DNA of 64,000 nucleotides from Pseudomonas marginalis (GTDB taxonomy: Bacteria > Pseudomonadota > Gammaproteobacteria > Pseudomonadales > Pseudomonadaceae). Each line of letters opens with the position of its first letter. Position 1 is the first letter of the stretch. The translations under genes and the position numbers were made by a program. Below are positions 16,455 to 25,204 of this stretch, piece after piece. Under the pieces are notes generated by a model. The model was not told where the DNA came from. It saw only the letters and a program-made list of their open reading frames with translations, and did not search any database. Location: positions 5,872,001 to 5,936,000 of the forward strand of contig NZ_JALJWV010000001.1 of NCBI RefSeq assembly GCF_024169655.1. Reading direction: 5' to 3'.

Positions 16455-17814
16455 ACCCCTGAAACTCGCCGTGGTCGGCCACACTAACGTCGGCAAAACC
16501 TCGCTGCTGCGCACGTTGACCCGCGATGTCGGTTTCGGCGAAGTCTCCCATCGCCCCAGCACCACGCGGCATGTCGAAGGCGCACGCTTGTCGGTCGAGG
16601 GCGAAGCCCTGCTGGAACTCTACGACACCCCCGGTCTGGAAGACGCCATCGCCCTGCTCGACTACCTGGAACGCCTGGATCGCCCCGGCGAACGCCTCGA
16701 CGGCCCGGCACGCCTGGCGCGTGTTCTGGAGGGCAGCGAAGCCCGCCAGCGTTTCGAACAGGAAGCCAAGGTGCTGCGCCAACTGCTGGCCTCCGACGCC
16801 GGCCTGTATGTGATCGACGCCCGCGAGCCGGTGCTGGCCAAATACCGCGACGAACTGCAAGTGCTGGCCAGTTGCGGCAAGCCGTTATTGCCCGTGCTCA
16901 ACTTCGTCAGCAGCAGCGAGCATCGCGAACCGGACTGGCGCGAAGCCCTGGCCCGCCTTGGCCTGCATGCCCTGGTACGGTTCGACAGCGTCGCGCCGCC
17001 GGAAGACGGCGAACGCCGCTTATATGAAAGCCTCGCCTTGCTGCTGGAAAATGCCCGGCCCCAACTGGAACGGCTGATCCTCGACCAGCACGCCCAACGC
17101 CAGGCCCGCCAGCAAAGCGCTGCGCGGCTGATCGCCGAACTGCTGATCGACTGCGCCGCGTGCCGGCGCAACGTGGTCACTGAAGAGGAACCGCAAGCCA
17201 TCGGCGATTTGCGCAAGGCCGTGCGCCAGCGCGAGCAGCGTTGCGTGGAAGCCTTGCTCAAGCTGTTCGGCTTCCGCCCGCAGGACGCCGCCGCCAGCGA
17301 CTTGCCATTGCTCGACGGGCGCTGGGGCGATGACCTGTTCAACCCGGAAACCCTCAAGCAACTCGGCGTGCGCGTCGGCGGCGGGATTGCCGCCGGCGCG
17401 GCCGCCGGTGCCGGGGTCGACCTGCTGGTGGGTGGGTTGACCCTTGGCGCCGCCGCGCTGGCGGGCGCCATTGCCGGTGGCGCGCTGCAAACCGCGCGCA
17501 GCTATGGCGGGCGCCTGCTGGGCAAGATCAAGGGCCAGCGCGAGCTGACCGTCGACGACAGCGTGCTGCGCCTGCTGGCCCTGCGCCAACGCCAATTGCT
17601 CAAAGCCCTGAACCTGCGCGGTCATGCGGCGATGCACAGCATCAAGGTCGACACGCCCCAGGACAAGACCTGGCGCGAAGGCAAGCTGCCCGATGCCCTG
17701 CACAAGGCCCGCGCCCATCCGCAATGGTCGTCCCTCAACCCCCACGCCAAATTGAGCCAGGCCGAGCGTCAGGAACAGGTCGAAGCCTTGGCCGCCCGGC
17801 TCGACGAAGCGTGA
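16447..17814 (+). CDS. GTPase with DUF3482 domain
   Basis: The 455-residue protein begins with an Era/TrmE-like GTPase domain: the P-loop GHTNVGKTSLLR (residues 11-22), the Thr of switch I, and the G3-like DTPGLED near residue 60. An NKxD-type G4 motif is not obvious; VLNFVSS occupies its place. The C-terminal half (DUF3482) is helical and has a glycine-rich hydrophobic stretch (GGGIAAGAAAGAGVDLLVGG, about residues 313-332) that could insert in a membrane. It is coupled with the upstream membrane protein. The role is unknown; a membrane-associated GTPase switch working with DUF2868 is the simplest reading. Confidence 0.78.
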   Translation: MTKPLKLAVVGHTNVGKTSLLRTLTRDVGFGEVSHRPSTTRHVEGARLSVEGEALLELYDTPGLEDAIALLDYLERLDRPGERLDGPARLARVLEGSEARQRFEQEAKVLRQLLASDAGLYVIDAREPVLAKYRDELQVLASCGKPLLPVLNFVSSSEHREPDWREALARLGLHALVRFDSVAPPEDGERRLYESLALLLENARPQLERLILDQHAQRQARQQSAARLIAELLIDCAACRRNVVTEEEPQAIGDLRKAVRQREQRCVEALLKLFGFRPQDAAASDLPLLDGRWGDDLFNPETLKQLGVRVGGGIAAGAAAGAGVDLLVGGLTLGAAALAGAIAGGALQTARSYGGRLLGKIKGQRELTVDDSVLRLLALRQRQLLKALNLRGHAAMHSIKVDTPQDKTWREGKLPDALHKARAHPQWSSLNPHAKLSQAERQEQVEALAARLDEA

Positions 17815-17823
17815 CCGCGCTTA

Positions 17824-18363
17824 TTAGTGTGCGTACCACTCAAAGCCCAGAAAGGTCGTACACAACGTGCGGATCAGCTCTTTATCGGCCTTGTCCGCAA
17901 TACCGTCGCGGTCGATGTCACTGTTGGTAAACGATTCCAGCACCCCGTCGCCATCGCCGTCATAGGCGGCCGCCTTGTAGATCAGCGAACCCTTGCACTG
18001 CGGCGCCGTGCGCTCATGGAAGTCCAGCTTGACCGCGTTGGGCGTGCCTGTTTTGCCGTAATGATCGACGTACATCGTCAGCGTGCGCTGCCAGTGGCTG
18101 CGCCGATTGAACCAGTTCAACTTCAAAAAGCTGTCGGCGAAGGTGTCCACCCGGTGTTTTTCCAGCATGCCGGGCCGGGTGGCCGGGCTCAGATCGTCTG
18201 CCCATTGCAAGTCGACCTTGCCATCCGCGCTCATGTCCACGGCGAAAATCTCGTGGATCAGTTCATCGGGACAGCCAGCCCGCTGCTCATAGAAGTGCAG
18301 GATGACCGTGTCCGCCCGACCGTTGCCGCTCATGTCCTGGGCCGTCACTTTTAAGTAGCGCAT
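17824..18363 (-). CDS. Hypothetical protein with EF-hand-like calcium-binding loops
   Basis: This 179-residue protein is of unknown function. Two DxDxDG-type loops are visible in the C-terminal third (DGDGDGVLESF and DIDRDGIADKAD), and weaker ones occur earlier (MSGNGRADTV, MSADGKVDLQ). These repeats resemble the calcium-binding loops of EF-hand/dockerin or VCBS-like proteins. No signal peptide is evident. The ATG at 18363 is preferred because AAGGAGC lies 8 bases upstream. It is convergent with the GTPase gene and separated from the phosphonate cluster. No enzymatic motif is seen. Confidence 0.7.
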   Translation of the reverse strand: MRYLKVTAQDMSGNGRADTVILHFYEQRAGCPDELIHEIFAVDMSADGKVDLQWADDLSPATRPGMLEKHRVDTFADSFLKLNWFNRRSHWQRTLTMYVDHYGKTGTPNAVKLDFHERTAPQCKGSLIYKAAAYDGDGDGVLESFTNSDIDRDGIADKADKELIRTLCTTFLGFEWYAH

Positions 18364-18455
18364 CAGCGTTGCTCCTTGGATTGAAGAAGCAAGCACCTTA
18401 GTGATCCGAGCACCCAGGCTCTAGGCGGCGCATCTGCGTTTGGCGTAAGGCCAAT

Positions 18456-19013
18456 CTACGCAGCCAGTAGCCGTGCGGCCTTGGCCTTGAGTGCCTGCAG
18501 ATCGAGCACCGGCACATGTGGTTGCTTGGCCTGTTCGTCCCAGTGACGCAGACGCAGGCTGACCGCGTAGAGCGGGTCTTGCTCGAAAGCCCGCGCTTCG
18601 TCAGGCGTCATCACTCCACCTTGATAAGCCAGCGTGCGGCGGCTGGCTTCGCTCAACCGGGCGTAGTAGTCCGGCTGGCTGAAGGTCAGGTAGCGCTTGG
18701 CCTGGACGTGATATTCCACCAGCCTGGCCAGGCGCTCGCCGAAGCCGGCGCGGCGCAGGTAATCGGCGCCCAGCCGCTCATGGCTGACCACGCCATAACC
18801 CCCCATGTTCGCCCCGCCCTGGCCGCAGAGATGGCCGATATCGTGGAAAAACGCCGCCAGCACCACTTCATCGTCGAAGCCTTCGGCCATGGCCCACTGC
18901 GCGGCCTGGGACATGTGTTCGAGCTGCGATATCGCCTCGCCGATGTAATCCGTCGTGCCGTGCTGCTCGTACAGGCCGAAGACCTCGGCAATCACCTGTT
19001 CCGGGTTCTTCAT
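18456..19013 (-). CDS. PhnZ-like HD-domain mixed-valent diiron oxygenase (phosphonate degradation)
   Basis: This 185-residue HD protein closely resembles PhnZ, which cleaves (R)-2-amino-1-hydroxyethylphosphonate with O2 to glycine and phosphate. The ligand set reads through: Tyr23 and Glu26 in DYIGE (the substrate-gating pair that distinguishes PhnZ from hydrolases), His33, His57-Asp58 and His61 in FFHDIGH, His78, His102, Lys106 and Asp159 in RHWDE. It overlaps the upstream flavoenzyme gene by ATGA and ends the six-gene phosphonate region. No phnY (the hydroxylase that makes the PhnZ substrate) is in the window. TmpB, which uses a trimethylammonio analogue, is an alternative. The oxygenase class is well supported; the exact substrate is inferred. 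Confidence 0.85.
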   Translation of the reverse strand: MKNPEQVIAEVFGLYEQHGTTDYIGEAISQLEHMSQAAQWAMAEGFDDEVVLAAFFHDIGHLCGQGGANMGGYGVVSHERLGADYLRRAGFGERLARLVEYHVQAKRYLTFSQPDYYARLSEASRRTLAYQGGVMTPDEARAFEQDPLYAVSLRLRHWDEQAKQPHVPVLDLQALKAKAARLLAA

Positions 19014-20143
19014 GCCTCACCCCAGAGTGCGCTGATATTGCGCTCGGCCAACGCCGGGCCGACGCTCATGCCCACGCCGGTGTGCATCAAGGCGGCGCTG
19101 ACGCCGGGCGCCACGCGCAGGCACGAGAACGGCGCCGGCCCGCGTGCGCCATAGACGCCCTGCCAGCGCTCGACCACCTGGACCTTGCAACCCAGGGTCT
19201 GCTCGGCCAGTTCGAGCATCCAGTCATCGACCTGCTCGGCATTGAACGGCGACGCCTCGCGGCCGTAGTCGTGGGAGTCGCCGATGATCAGTTCGCCATG
19301 GGGCGTCGGGCTGATCAGCAGGTGAATCCCGTGCTCATGCAGGTGCGGTGCCTCGTGCAGGATCTGCGCCTGCACCGCCACCGCTTCCGGCAGGTCGGCA
19401 AAGGCGCCATAATGCACGCAACTGAGGCCGGTGAGCAAGGCGTGTTGCAGGTTCAGGTTAACCGCCGGCCGCGCGCGCAGCATTTGCAGGCGGCAGACAT
19501 GCGGGTTGAGTTCGGCAATCGCCTCGGCCAGCAGGGTTTGGTAGTCGTGGCCCGAGCAGACGATGATCTGCGCGCCCCGGAAACTGCCCGCCGTGCTGTG
19601 CAACTGGCCGGGCTCGACGTCGCGCACCAGGGTGGAAAAGTGAAACTCCACCTGCAATTCCTCGCGCAGGTAGTGGATCAGCGCCGGGATCGCCTCGCGC
19701 GAATACAGTTGCTGATCGTCCTTGCCGTGCAACGCCGCACGGTGATGACGGAACTGGCCGCCGTACAGATCCCTCAACGCTGCGCCTTGCAGCAACTCGA
19801 CGTTGTAGCCGTGCTCCAACGCGCGGCCGGCGCAGAAGGCTTCCAGTAGATGTTCTTCGGCTTCGCTGCGGGCGAACAGGTACGAGCCGTTGCGCTTGAG
19901 CTGCAAGCCGGCCAGCCGCGCCCATTCGCCCCAGATATCGCGGCTTTGCCGCGCCAGGTCGAGCATCGGGCCTGGCGGTTGGCCGGTGACCAGGGCCTGG
20001 CCGAAGTTGCGTACCGAGGCGCCCAACGGCGTGGCGCTGCGCTCGAACACCTTGACCTTGAGCCCGCGCTTGGCTGCTGCGTAGGCGTGGGACAGGCCGA
20101 GGATGCCGGCGCCGATGATCAGCAGGTCGCTGTGGTGTGTCAT
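19010..20143 (-). CDS. FAD-dependent oxidoreductase of the phosphonate-associated DAO family (TIGR03364 type)
   Basis: This 377-residue DAO-fold flavoenzyme has an N-terminal FAD loop LLIIGAGILGLSHA at residues 7-20, then VFERSATPLGAS. Glycine-oxidase-like enzymes of this clade recur in phosphonate operons and are thought to oxidise an amino- or N-methyl-aminophosphonate. It overlaps the PhnZ-like gene (ATGA at 19010-19013), so both are made together. A REPIN separates it from the transporter binding-protein gene. The likely role is to trim an amino group or an N-alkyl group before or instead of oxygenase cleavage. The family is clear; the reaction is inference. Confidence 0.82.
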   Translation of the reverse strand: MTHHSDLLIIGAGILGLSHAYAAAKRGLKVKVFERSATPLGASVRNFGQALVTGQPPGPMLDLARQSRDIWGEWARLAGLQLKRNGSYLFARSEAEEHLLEAFCAGRALEHGYNVELLQGAALRDLYGGQFRHHRAALHGKDDQQLYSREAIPALIHYLREELQVEFHFSTLVRDVEPGQLHSTAGSFRGAQIIVCSGHDYQTLLAEAIAELNPHVCRLQMLRARPAVNLNLQHALLTGLSCVHYGAFADLPEAVAVQAQILHEAPHLHEHGIHLLISPTPHGELIIGDSHDYGREASPFNAEQVDDWMLELAEQTLGCKVQVVERWQGVYGARGPAPFSCLRVAPGVSAALMHTGVGMSVGPALAERNISALWGEA

Positions 20144-20171
20144 TTAGTGATGTCCTGTTTTCAAGACCGCT

Positions 20172-20244
20172 ATCGGGGGCAAGCCCCCTCCCACATTTGA
20201 ATGTGTTCACAAACCAAACGTGTGGGAGGGGGCTTGCCCCCGAT
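20172..20244. repeat. Group-I REP doublet, ATCGG...CCCAC outward form
   Basis: Perfect inverted units lie within the phosphonate operon, between the binding-protein gene and the flavoenzyme gene. The spacer (ATTTGAATGTGTTCACAAACC) is close to that at 4994. It may partly separate transporter expression from enzyme expression. Confidence 0.9.
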
Positions 20245-20269
20245 GAGGCCATCAGCCCAAACGGAGTAC

Positions 20270-21292
20270 TTACTGACCCGCCACCTTCTCCGACTTGCCG
20301 TCATAGCGCTTGCGCCATTCAGTCAGAATGCTGTCGCGGTTTTTCGAGGCCCAGGTGAAGTCGTTCTTGATCAGCCGCTGCTCGTAGTCCGCCGGCAATT
20401 CGGTCTGCGGCTTGGCGATGCCCGGCTGGGCGAGCACGGCGAAGTTGTCCTTGTACAGGTCCATCGCGGCGGTGCTGGCGGAGAAGTCGGCGAGTTTCTT
20501 CGCCGCGTCAGCGTGGGCGCTGCCCTTGATCACGGCGGTCGCCTCGATGTCCCAGCCCAGGCCTTCTTTCGGCAGGATGATGTCCAGCGGCGCGCCCTGG
20601 CGCTTCAACTGCACGGCCGGGTATTCGAAGGAAATACCGATCGGGAACTCACCCGAAGCCGCCAGCTTGCATGGCTTGGAACCGGAGTGAACGTACTGGC
20701 CGATGTTCTGGTGCAGGTCGTCCATGTACTGCCAGCCCTGCTTCTCGCCGAAGGTCTGCAGCCAGGCACTCACATCCAGGAAACCGGTGCCCGACGACGC
20801 CGGGTTAGGCATCACGATCTTGCCCTTGTACTCAGGCTTGGTCAGGTCTTGCCAGCTCACCGGCTTGGTCAGCCCCTGCTTCTCGGCTTCGACGGTATTG
20901 AAGCAAATCGTCGCGGCCCAAACGTCCATGCCGACCCAGGCCGGTGGGTTGGCGGCGTCGCGGTAGTGTTTGCCGATCTTGTCCAGGTCCTTGGGCGCGT
21001 AACTCTCAAGCATGCCCTGCTGGTCGAGGATCGCCAGGCTCGAAGCCGCCAGGCCCCAGACCACGTCGGCTTGCGGGCGGTCTTTTTCCGCGAGCAGCTT
21101 GGCGGTGATGATGCCGGTGGAGTCACGTACCCATTTGATTTCGATATCGGGGTTGGCTTGTTCGAAGGCTTTTTTGTAGGTCTTCAATTGCTCGGCTTCG
21201 AGGGCCGTGTACACGGTCAGTTCGGTCTTGGCGAAGGCATTCAGGCTGAATGCAGTGAGTACGGCAGCGACCAGCGCCAGGGGCTTGAACAT
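20270..21292 (-). CDS. Putative 2-aminoethylphosphonate ABC transporter, periplasmic binding protein
   Basis: This 340-residue solute-binding protein has a Sec signal peptide (about residues 1-21, ending NAFA). The mature part begins KTELTVYTALEAEQ, the pattern of the iron/phosphonate-type extracellular binding family, and WVRDSTGIITAKLLAEK and MPNPASSGTGFLDV are conserved ligand-side segments. In this operon context it matches the PhnS2-like 2-AEP transporter class. Phosphonate specificity comes from the neighbours (fused permease, ATPase, PhnZ-like oxygenase) rather than from binding residues. An Fe(III)/putrescine-type substrate is the main alternative. Confidence 0.83.
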   Translation of the reverse strand: MFKPLALVAAVLTAFSLNAFAKTELTVYTALEAEQLKTYKKAFEQANPDIEIKWVRDSTGIITAKLLAEKDRPQADVVWGLAASSLAILDQQGMLESYAPKDLDKIGKHYRDAANPPAWVGMDVWAATICFNTVEAEKQGLTKPVSWQDLTKPEYKGKIVMPNPASSGTGFLDVSAWLQTFGEKQGWQYMDDLHQNIGQYVHSGSKPCKLAASGEFPIGISFEYPAVQLKRQGAPLDIILPKEGLGWDIEATAVIKGSAHADAAKKLADFSASTAAMDLYKDNFAVLAQPGIAKPQTELPADYEQRLIKNDFTWASKNRDSILTEWRKRYDGKSEKVAGQ

Positions 21293-21310
21293 GGAATACC
21301 TCCTTCAGGG

Positions 21311-23023
21311 TTATTGGCCCGGCGCGGTCTGGCGCCAGGCTTGGGAGCGGCGCAACACGCCACGTGAGGCCCACGCCAGCAGCAGCGAGACGCTGGCCGA
21401 AGTGAACAGGATCAAGGTGGACATGGCCGCCGCACCGCCCACATTGCCGGCGTCGTCCATGTTCAACACGGCGACGGCGGCGAGGATGGTGTCGGGGCTG
21501 TAGAGGAAGATCGCGGCCGAGACGGTGGTCATCGCCGACACAAACAGGTAGCGCACGATGTCCAGCAGCGCCGGCAGGCAGATCGGCACGGTCACGCGCA
21601 GGTAGTGGCGGTACAGCGGCGCCTTCAGCGACAGTGCTGCGGCTTCGAACTCGGCGTCCAGTTGGCGCAGCGCGGTGGTGGCGGTCATCTGCGCGGTGGT
21701 CAAATAGTGCGCAATGGTGCACACCACCAACAACGTCATGGTGCCGTAGAACACATGCAGCGGGTTGCCGCGGAGGTTGAAGAAGAAGACGTAGCCCAGG
21801 CCCAACACCAGGCCCGGCACGGCCATTGGCACAAAGCTGAGCATGCGCAGCGCCAGGTTGAGGCCCTTCTGGCCCTGGGTCTTTTCCATCAGGTAGGCGC
21901 CGGTGAAGATCAGTACGCTGCCGATCAAGGCTGTAAACAGTGCCAGGGTCAGGCTGTTGCGGTACGCCAGCCAGCCGCCGCCGGCCGTGTCTTCGAACTG
22001 GTAGTGGTTGAGCGACAGCAACAGGTTGTAAGGCCAGAATTTCACCAGCGACGAGTACACCGCCATGCCGAACACCAGTAGCAACACCGCGCAGATCAGC
22101 AGCACGATGGCCAGGTAACAGGCATCGCGCCGCCGCGATGGGGCCGGCTGGAACACCTGGGCACGGCCGCCCATGGCATCGCCCTGACGCCGACGCAGCC
22201 AGGCGTCGACACCAAAGCTGAACAGCGCCGGTAGCAGCAACACCATGCCGATCAACGCCCCGCGCCCGAACTGTTGCTGGCCGACCACGGCCTTGTAGGC
22301 TTCCAGCGCCAGCACCTGATAATCGCCGCCGACCACCACGGGTACGCCGAAATCGGTGATGGTCAGGGTGAACACCAGGCAGAACGCGGCGAACACCGCC
22401 TGGCGTGTGGCCGGCCAGGTGATGCTGCGAAATGCCCGGGCCGGGCTGGCGCCCATGCTTGAGGCCGCATCGAACAAGCGCGCATCCGCCAGGGAAAGCG
22501 CCGACAACAGGATCATCAAGGCGTGTGGGAAGGTGTAGATCACTTCGCCGAGGACAATGCCCCAGAAGCCGTAGATGTTGTCCGACAGCAAACCGCGCAA
22601 CAGGCCCTGGTTGCCGAACAGATAGACCAGCGCGATCCCCGGCAGCATCGACGGCGCCATCAGGGGCAGCAACGACAGCCCGCGCCAGATCGCCTTGGCC
22701 GGGATCAGCGTGCGTTGCAGTGCGTAGGCAAACAGATACGCCAGCGGTACGACGATGGTCGCCACGCTGAGGGAAACTTTCAGGCTGTTACCGAGCAGCC
22801 AGTGGAAGTTGGCGCTGCTGACCAGTTCCCGTGCCGCCACCAGCCCGCCGCCCTGCCCGGCTTCGCTGCTGAAGCCACGCCAGAAGATCGCCAGCAGCGG
22901 CAGCAACACCGCGACGCCCAGCAAGCACAGCCACAGCCATTTGCCGCCCAGCACAAAAAGGCGGTCGCCCAACTCGGCACGGGATGCCCGGCGCGCCATC
23001 GGCAGTGTCATGACCGCCGCCAT
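21311..23023 (-). CDS. Putative 2-aminoethylphosphonate ABC transporter, fused permease
   Basis: This is an inner-membrane permease of about 570 residues with two BPD_transp_1 domains in one chain, each with about six hydrophobic segments. EAA-type loops interact with the ATPase: the first falls near DAASSMGASPARAFRSITWP and the second near EAAALSLKAPLYRHYLRV. A fused permease of this length is a hallmark of the PhnU2-type 2-AEP transporters. The ATG at 23023 starts 1 base after the ATPase stop; a second in-frame ATG at 23011 (MTLPMARR) is also possible. Translation is evidently coupled to the ATPase gene. Confidence 0.84.
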   Translation of the reverse strand: MAAVMTLPMARRASRAELGDRLFVLGGKWLWLCLLGVAVLLPLLAIFWRGFSSEAGQGGGLVAARELVSSANFHWLLGNSLKVSLSVATIVVPLAYLFAYALQRTLIPAKAIWRGLSLLPLMAPSMLPGIALVYLFGNQGLLRGLLSDNIYGFWGIVLGEVIYTFPHALMILLSALSLADARLFDAASSMGASPARAFRSITWPATRQAVFAAFCLVFTLTITDFGVPVVVGGDYQVLALEAYKAVVGQQQFGRGALIGMVLLLPALFSFGVDAWLRRRQGDAMGGRAQVFQPAPSRRRDACYLAIVLLICAVLLLVFGMAVYSSLVKFWPYNLLLSLNHYQFEDTAGGGWLAYRNSLTLALFTALIGSVLIFTGAYLMEKTQGQKGLNLALRMLSFVPMAVPGLVLGLGYVFFFNLRGNPLHVFYGTMTLLVVCTIAHYLTTAQMTATTALRQLDAEFEAAALSLKAPLYRHYLRVTVPICLPALLDIVRYLFVSAMTTVSAAIFLYSPDTILAAVAVLNMDDAGNVGGAAAMSTLILFTSASVSLLLAWASRGVLRRSQAWRQTAPGQ

Positions 23024-23024
23024 C

Positions 23025-24089
23025 TCAGGCAAACACCTGCAGGCTGCGCGGCGGCAACGCGACCCAGATGTCCTGGGCGCCCAGGCGCGGCATGGCTTCC
23101 GGGGCCAGTTCGGCCAGCAGCGGATGACCGGGCAGTTGCGCCAGTTCAAAGCTCATGCGGCAACGGTTGCCGAGAAAGGTGATCTCGCGGACCTTGGCCG
23201 CAAACAGGTTCTCTTCATGCACCGGCGGGTTGACGCTGATCGCTTCCGGGCGGCAGAACAAGCGCCCGGAGGTGGCCGCGCCGGCATCCTCGGCCAGGCG
23301 CATGTGCATCCCGCCGACCTGGGCGTGGCTCGCGCTGCTGCGGCTGAACGGCAGCCAGTTGCCCTGGCCGACAAACTCCGCCACGAACGGCGTGGCCGGG
23401 CGGTCGTAAATCTCTTGGGGCGTGGCGTATTGCTCGACCTTGCCGTTGTTCATCACGGCAATGCGGTCGGCCATCAACATGGCTTCGTCCTGATTGTGGG
23501 TGACCATCAGCGTGGTGATGCCCAGGCGCCGCTGCAGTTGGCGCAGTTCGGTACACAGGTGCTCACGGACGCGGGCGTCGAGGGCCGACATCGGCTCATC
23601 GAGCAGCAACAGCGAGGGTGCCGGCGCCAGGGCGCGGGCCAGCGCGACCCGTTGTTGCTGGCCGCCGGAGAGTTGGCCGGGGTATTTCTTTTCGCTGCCG
23701 AGCAAGCCGACCAGTTCAAGCATCTGGCCGACGCGCTTGCGCACTTCATCGCGACCGCTGCCGGTGAGGCCGTAGCCGATATTCGCTTCGACGGTGAGAT
23801 TGGGGAACAGCGCGTAGGACTGGAACAAAATGCCGTAGTCCCGCGCCTGGGGCGGCAGCAGGGAAACATCCCGTTCGCCCAGGTAAAGCTCACCGCTGTC
23901 CTGGCGCTCCAGGCCGGCGATGCAACGCAGCAGCGTGGTCTTGCCGCAACCGGACGGGCCCAGCAGGCACACCAGCTCGCCGGCGGCGACGTCCAGGGAC
24001 ACGTTGTCCAGCGCGGTAAAGGCGCCGAAACGTTTCTGGATACCGCGCACCTTCATTGGCGCGCCGGGTTGGGTCAGGGCTGTGTTCAT
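23025..24089 (-). CDS. Putative 2-aminoethylphosphonate ABC transporter, ATP-binding protein
   Basis: This 354-residue ATPase drives the transporter. Motifs are Walker A LLGPSGCGKTTLL, Q-loop FQSYALFPN, signature LSGGQQQRVALARA, Walker B LLLLDEPMSALD and the switch His in MVTHNQDEA. The C-terminal 110 residues form a TOBE-type regulatory domain with FCRPEAISV. It is the first gene of the transport operon. The 235 bases upstream, containing a REPIN and the end of the LysR gene, must hold its promoter. Confidence 0.87.
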   Translation of the reverse strand: MNTALTQPGAPMKVRGIQKRFGAFTALDNVSLDVAAGELVCLLGPSGCGKTTLLRCIAGLERQDSGELYLGERDVSLLPPQARDYGILFQSYALFPNLTVEANIGYGLTGSGRDEVRKRVGQMLELVGLLGSEKKYPGQLSGGQQQRVALARALAPAPSLLLLDEPMSALDARVREHLCTELRQLQRRLGITTLMVTHNQDEAMLMADRIAVMNNGKVEQYATPQEIYDRPATPFVAEFVGQGNWLPFSRSSASHAQVGGMHMRLAEDAGAATSGRLFCRPEAISVNPPVHEENLFAAKVREITFLGNRCRMSFELAQLPGHPLLAELAPEAMPRLGAQDIWVALPPRSLQVFA

Positions 24090-24216
24090 GAAGGCACCTC
24101 ATCAAACGAATGAGGGCCATGCTAGGCAGGCAATGCGTCCCTGGTGTGGCAGAAAGGCAAAACGTGGCGATAGTGGTATTGGTGGATTTGGGTAGTGGGG
24201 TGCCAGGTCTGGCGCT

Positions 24217-24299
24217 ATCGGGGGCAAGCCCCCTCCCACATTTTGACCGCATTCTCATGTTGGAACTCGGTCAAGTGTGGGAGGGGGCTTGCCCCCGAT
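24217..24299. repeat. Group-I REP doublet, ATCGG...CCCAC outward form
   Basis: Inverted REP units flank a 37-base spacer with self-complementary ends (TTGACCG...CGGTCAA). It lies 25 bases beyond the LysR stop codon and upstream of the transport operon. Confidence 0.9.
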
Positions 24300-24324
24300 T
24301 GGCCCTCAAGGTCACCACCAGATT

Positions 24325-25188
24325 TCAGATCGGCGACATTTCCTGCGCCAACCCAAGAAAAGCAGCCGGCAGGCGCGCGCCTTTTCTTTCCTTGAGGCAG
24401 TAGAGGTACTCAGCAATCTGCGGCGCATTCTCGATGCTCAGCACCCGCAACTGCGGATCATGGGGCACTTCCTGACGCGCAATGATGCTGATGCCGATAT
24501 TGCGCAGCACCGCTTCACGAATCGACTCGCGGCTGCCGATTTCCAGCAGCGGCCCGTAACTCACGCCGGCGCCCTGCAGCATCTGTTCGGTCAGGCGTCG
24601 TGTGGTGGAGCCGGCTTCACGCATCAACAGCGTATGCCCGGCAAGCGCGGTCAACGGCACATGATCGAGCGTCGCCAGCGGGTGGTTGCGATGCACCGCC
24701 AGCACCAGCGGATCGGTGCCCAGCACACGGCGAATCAGGCGTGGGTCTTCCAGCAACTGCGAGGACGCCGCGACGTCGACGCGGTAATCATCCAGGGCTT
24801 CGAGCACCTGTTGGGAGTTGCCGATTTCCACCGACACCTCCACCTGGGGCAGGCGCTCGCGGAAGGCTTTGACCAGGTCGAGGATGTAATACGGCGCCGT
24901 CGCGGCAATCCGCAATGTGCCCTGGACCTGACCACTGTTACGCAGGAAAAACTCAATGTCCGCTTCCTGCTGTAACAGCGTCTTGACCATCGGCAGCAGG
25001 CGCGCGCCTTCGTCACTGACCGTCAAGCGGCGGCCACCGCGATAGAACAACTCGACGCCGTACTGGCTTTCCAGGTTGCGAATCTGCGTGGTGACGGTGG
25101 GCTGGCTCAGGCCGAGTTTTTTCGCCGCCTGGGTGATGCTGCCCAGGCGGGCGACCATAAAAAACGCCTTCAACTCGGCACTCAGCAC
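24325..25188 (-). CDS. LysR-family regulator, aminoethylphosphonate-catabolism type
   Basis: This 287-residue LysR-type regulator has the winged helix-turn-helix in residues 1-60 (FFMVARLGSITQAAKKLGLS, then QPTVTTQIRNLE). The inducer-binding domain runs from about residue 90 to the end. It sits upstream of and in the same direction as the phosphonate transporter, the position seen for the phn-associated LysR clade. The start codon is GTG at 25188 with GAGGG upstream. Only 16 bases separate it from the cadA stop codon, so it may be transcribed as a read-through product of cadA or from a promoter inside cadA. Confidence 0.83.
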   Translation of the reverse strand: MLSAELKAFFMVARLGSITQAAKKLGLSQPTVTTQIRNLESQYGVELFYRGGRRLTVSDEGARLLPMVKTLLQQEADIEFFLRNSGQVQGTLRIAATAPYYILDLVKAFRERLPQVEVSVEIGNSQQVLEALDDYRVDVAASSQLLEDPRLIRRVLGTDPLVLAVHRNHPLATLDHVPLTALAGHTLLMREAGSTTRRLTEQMLQGAGVSYGPLLEIGSRESIREAVLRNIGISIIARQEVPHDPQLRVLSIENAPQIAEYLYCLKERKGARLPAAFLGLAQEMSPI

Positions 25189-25204
25189 ACCACCCTCACA
25201 TCAT

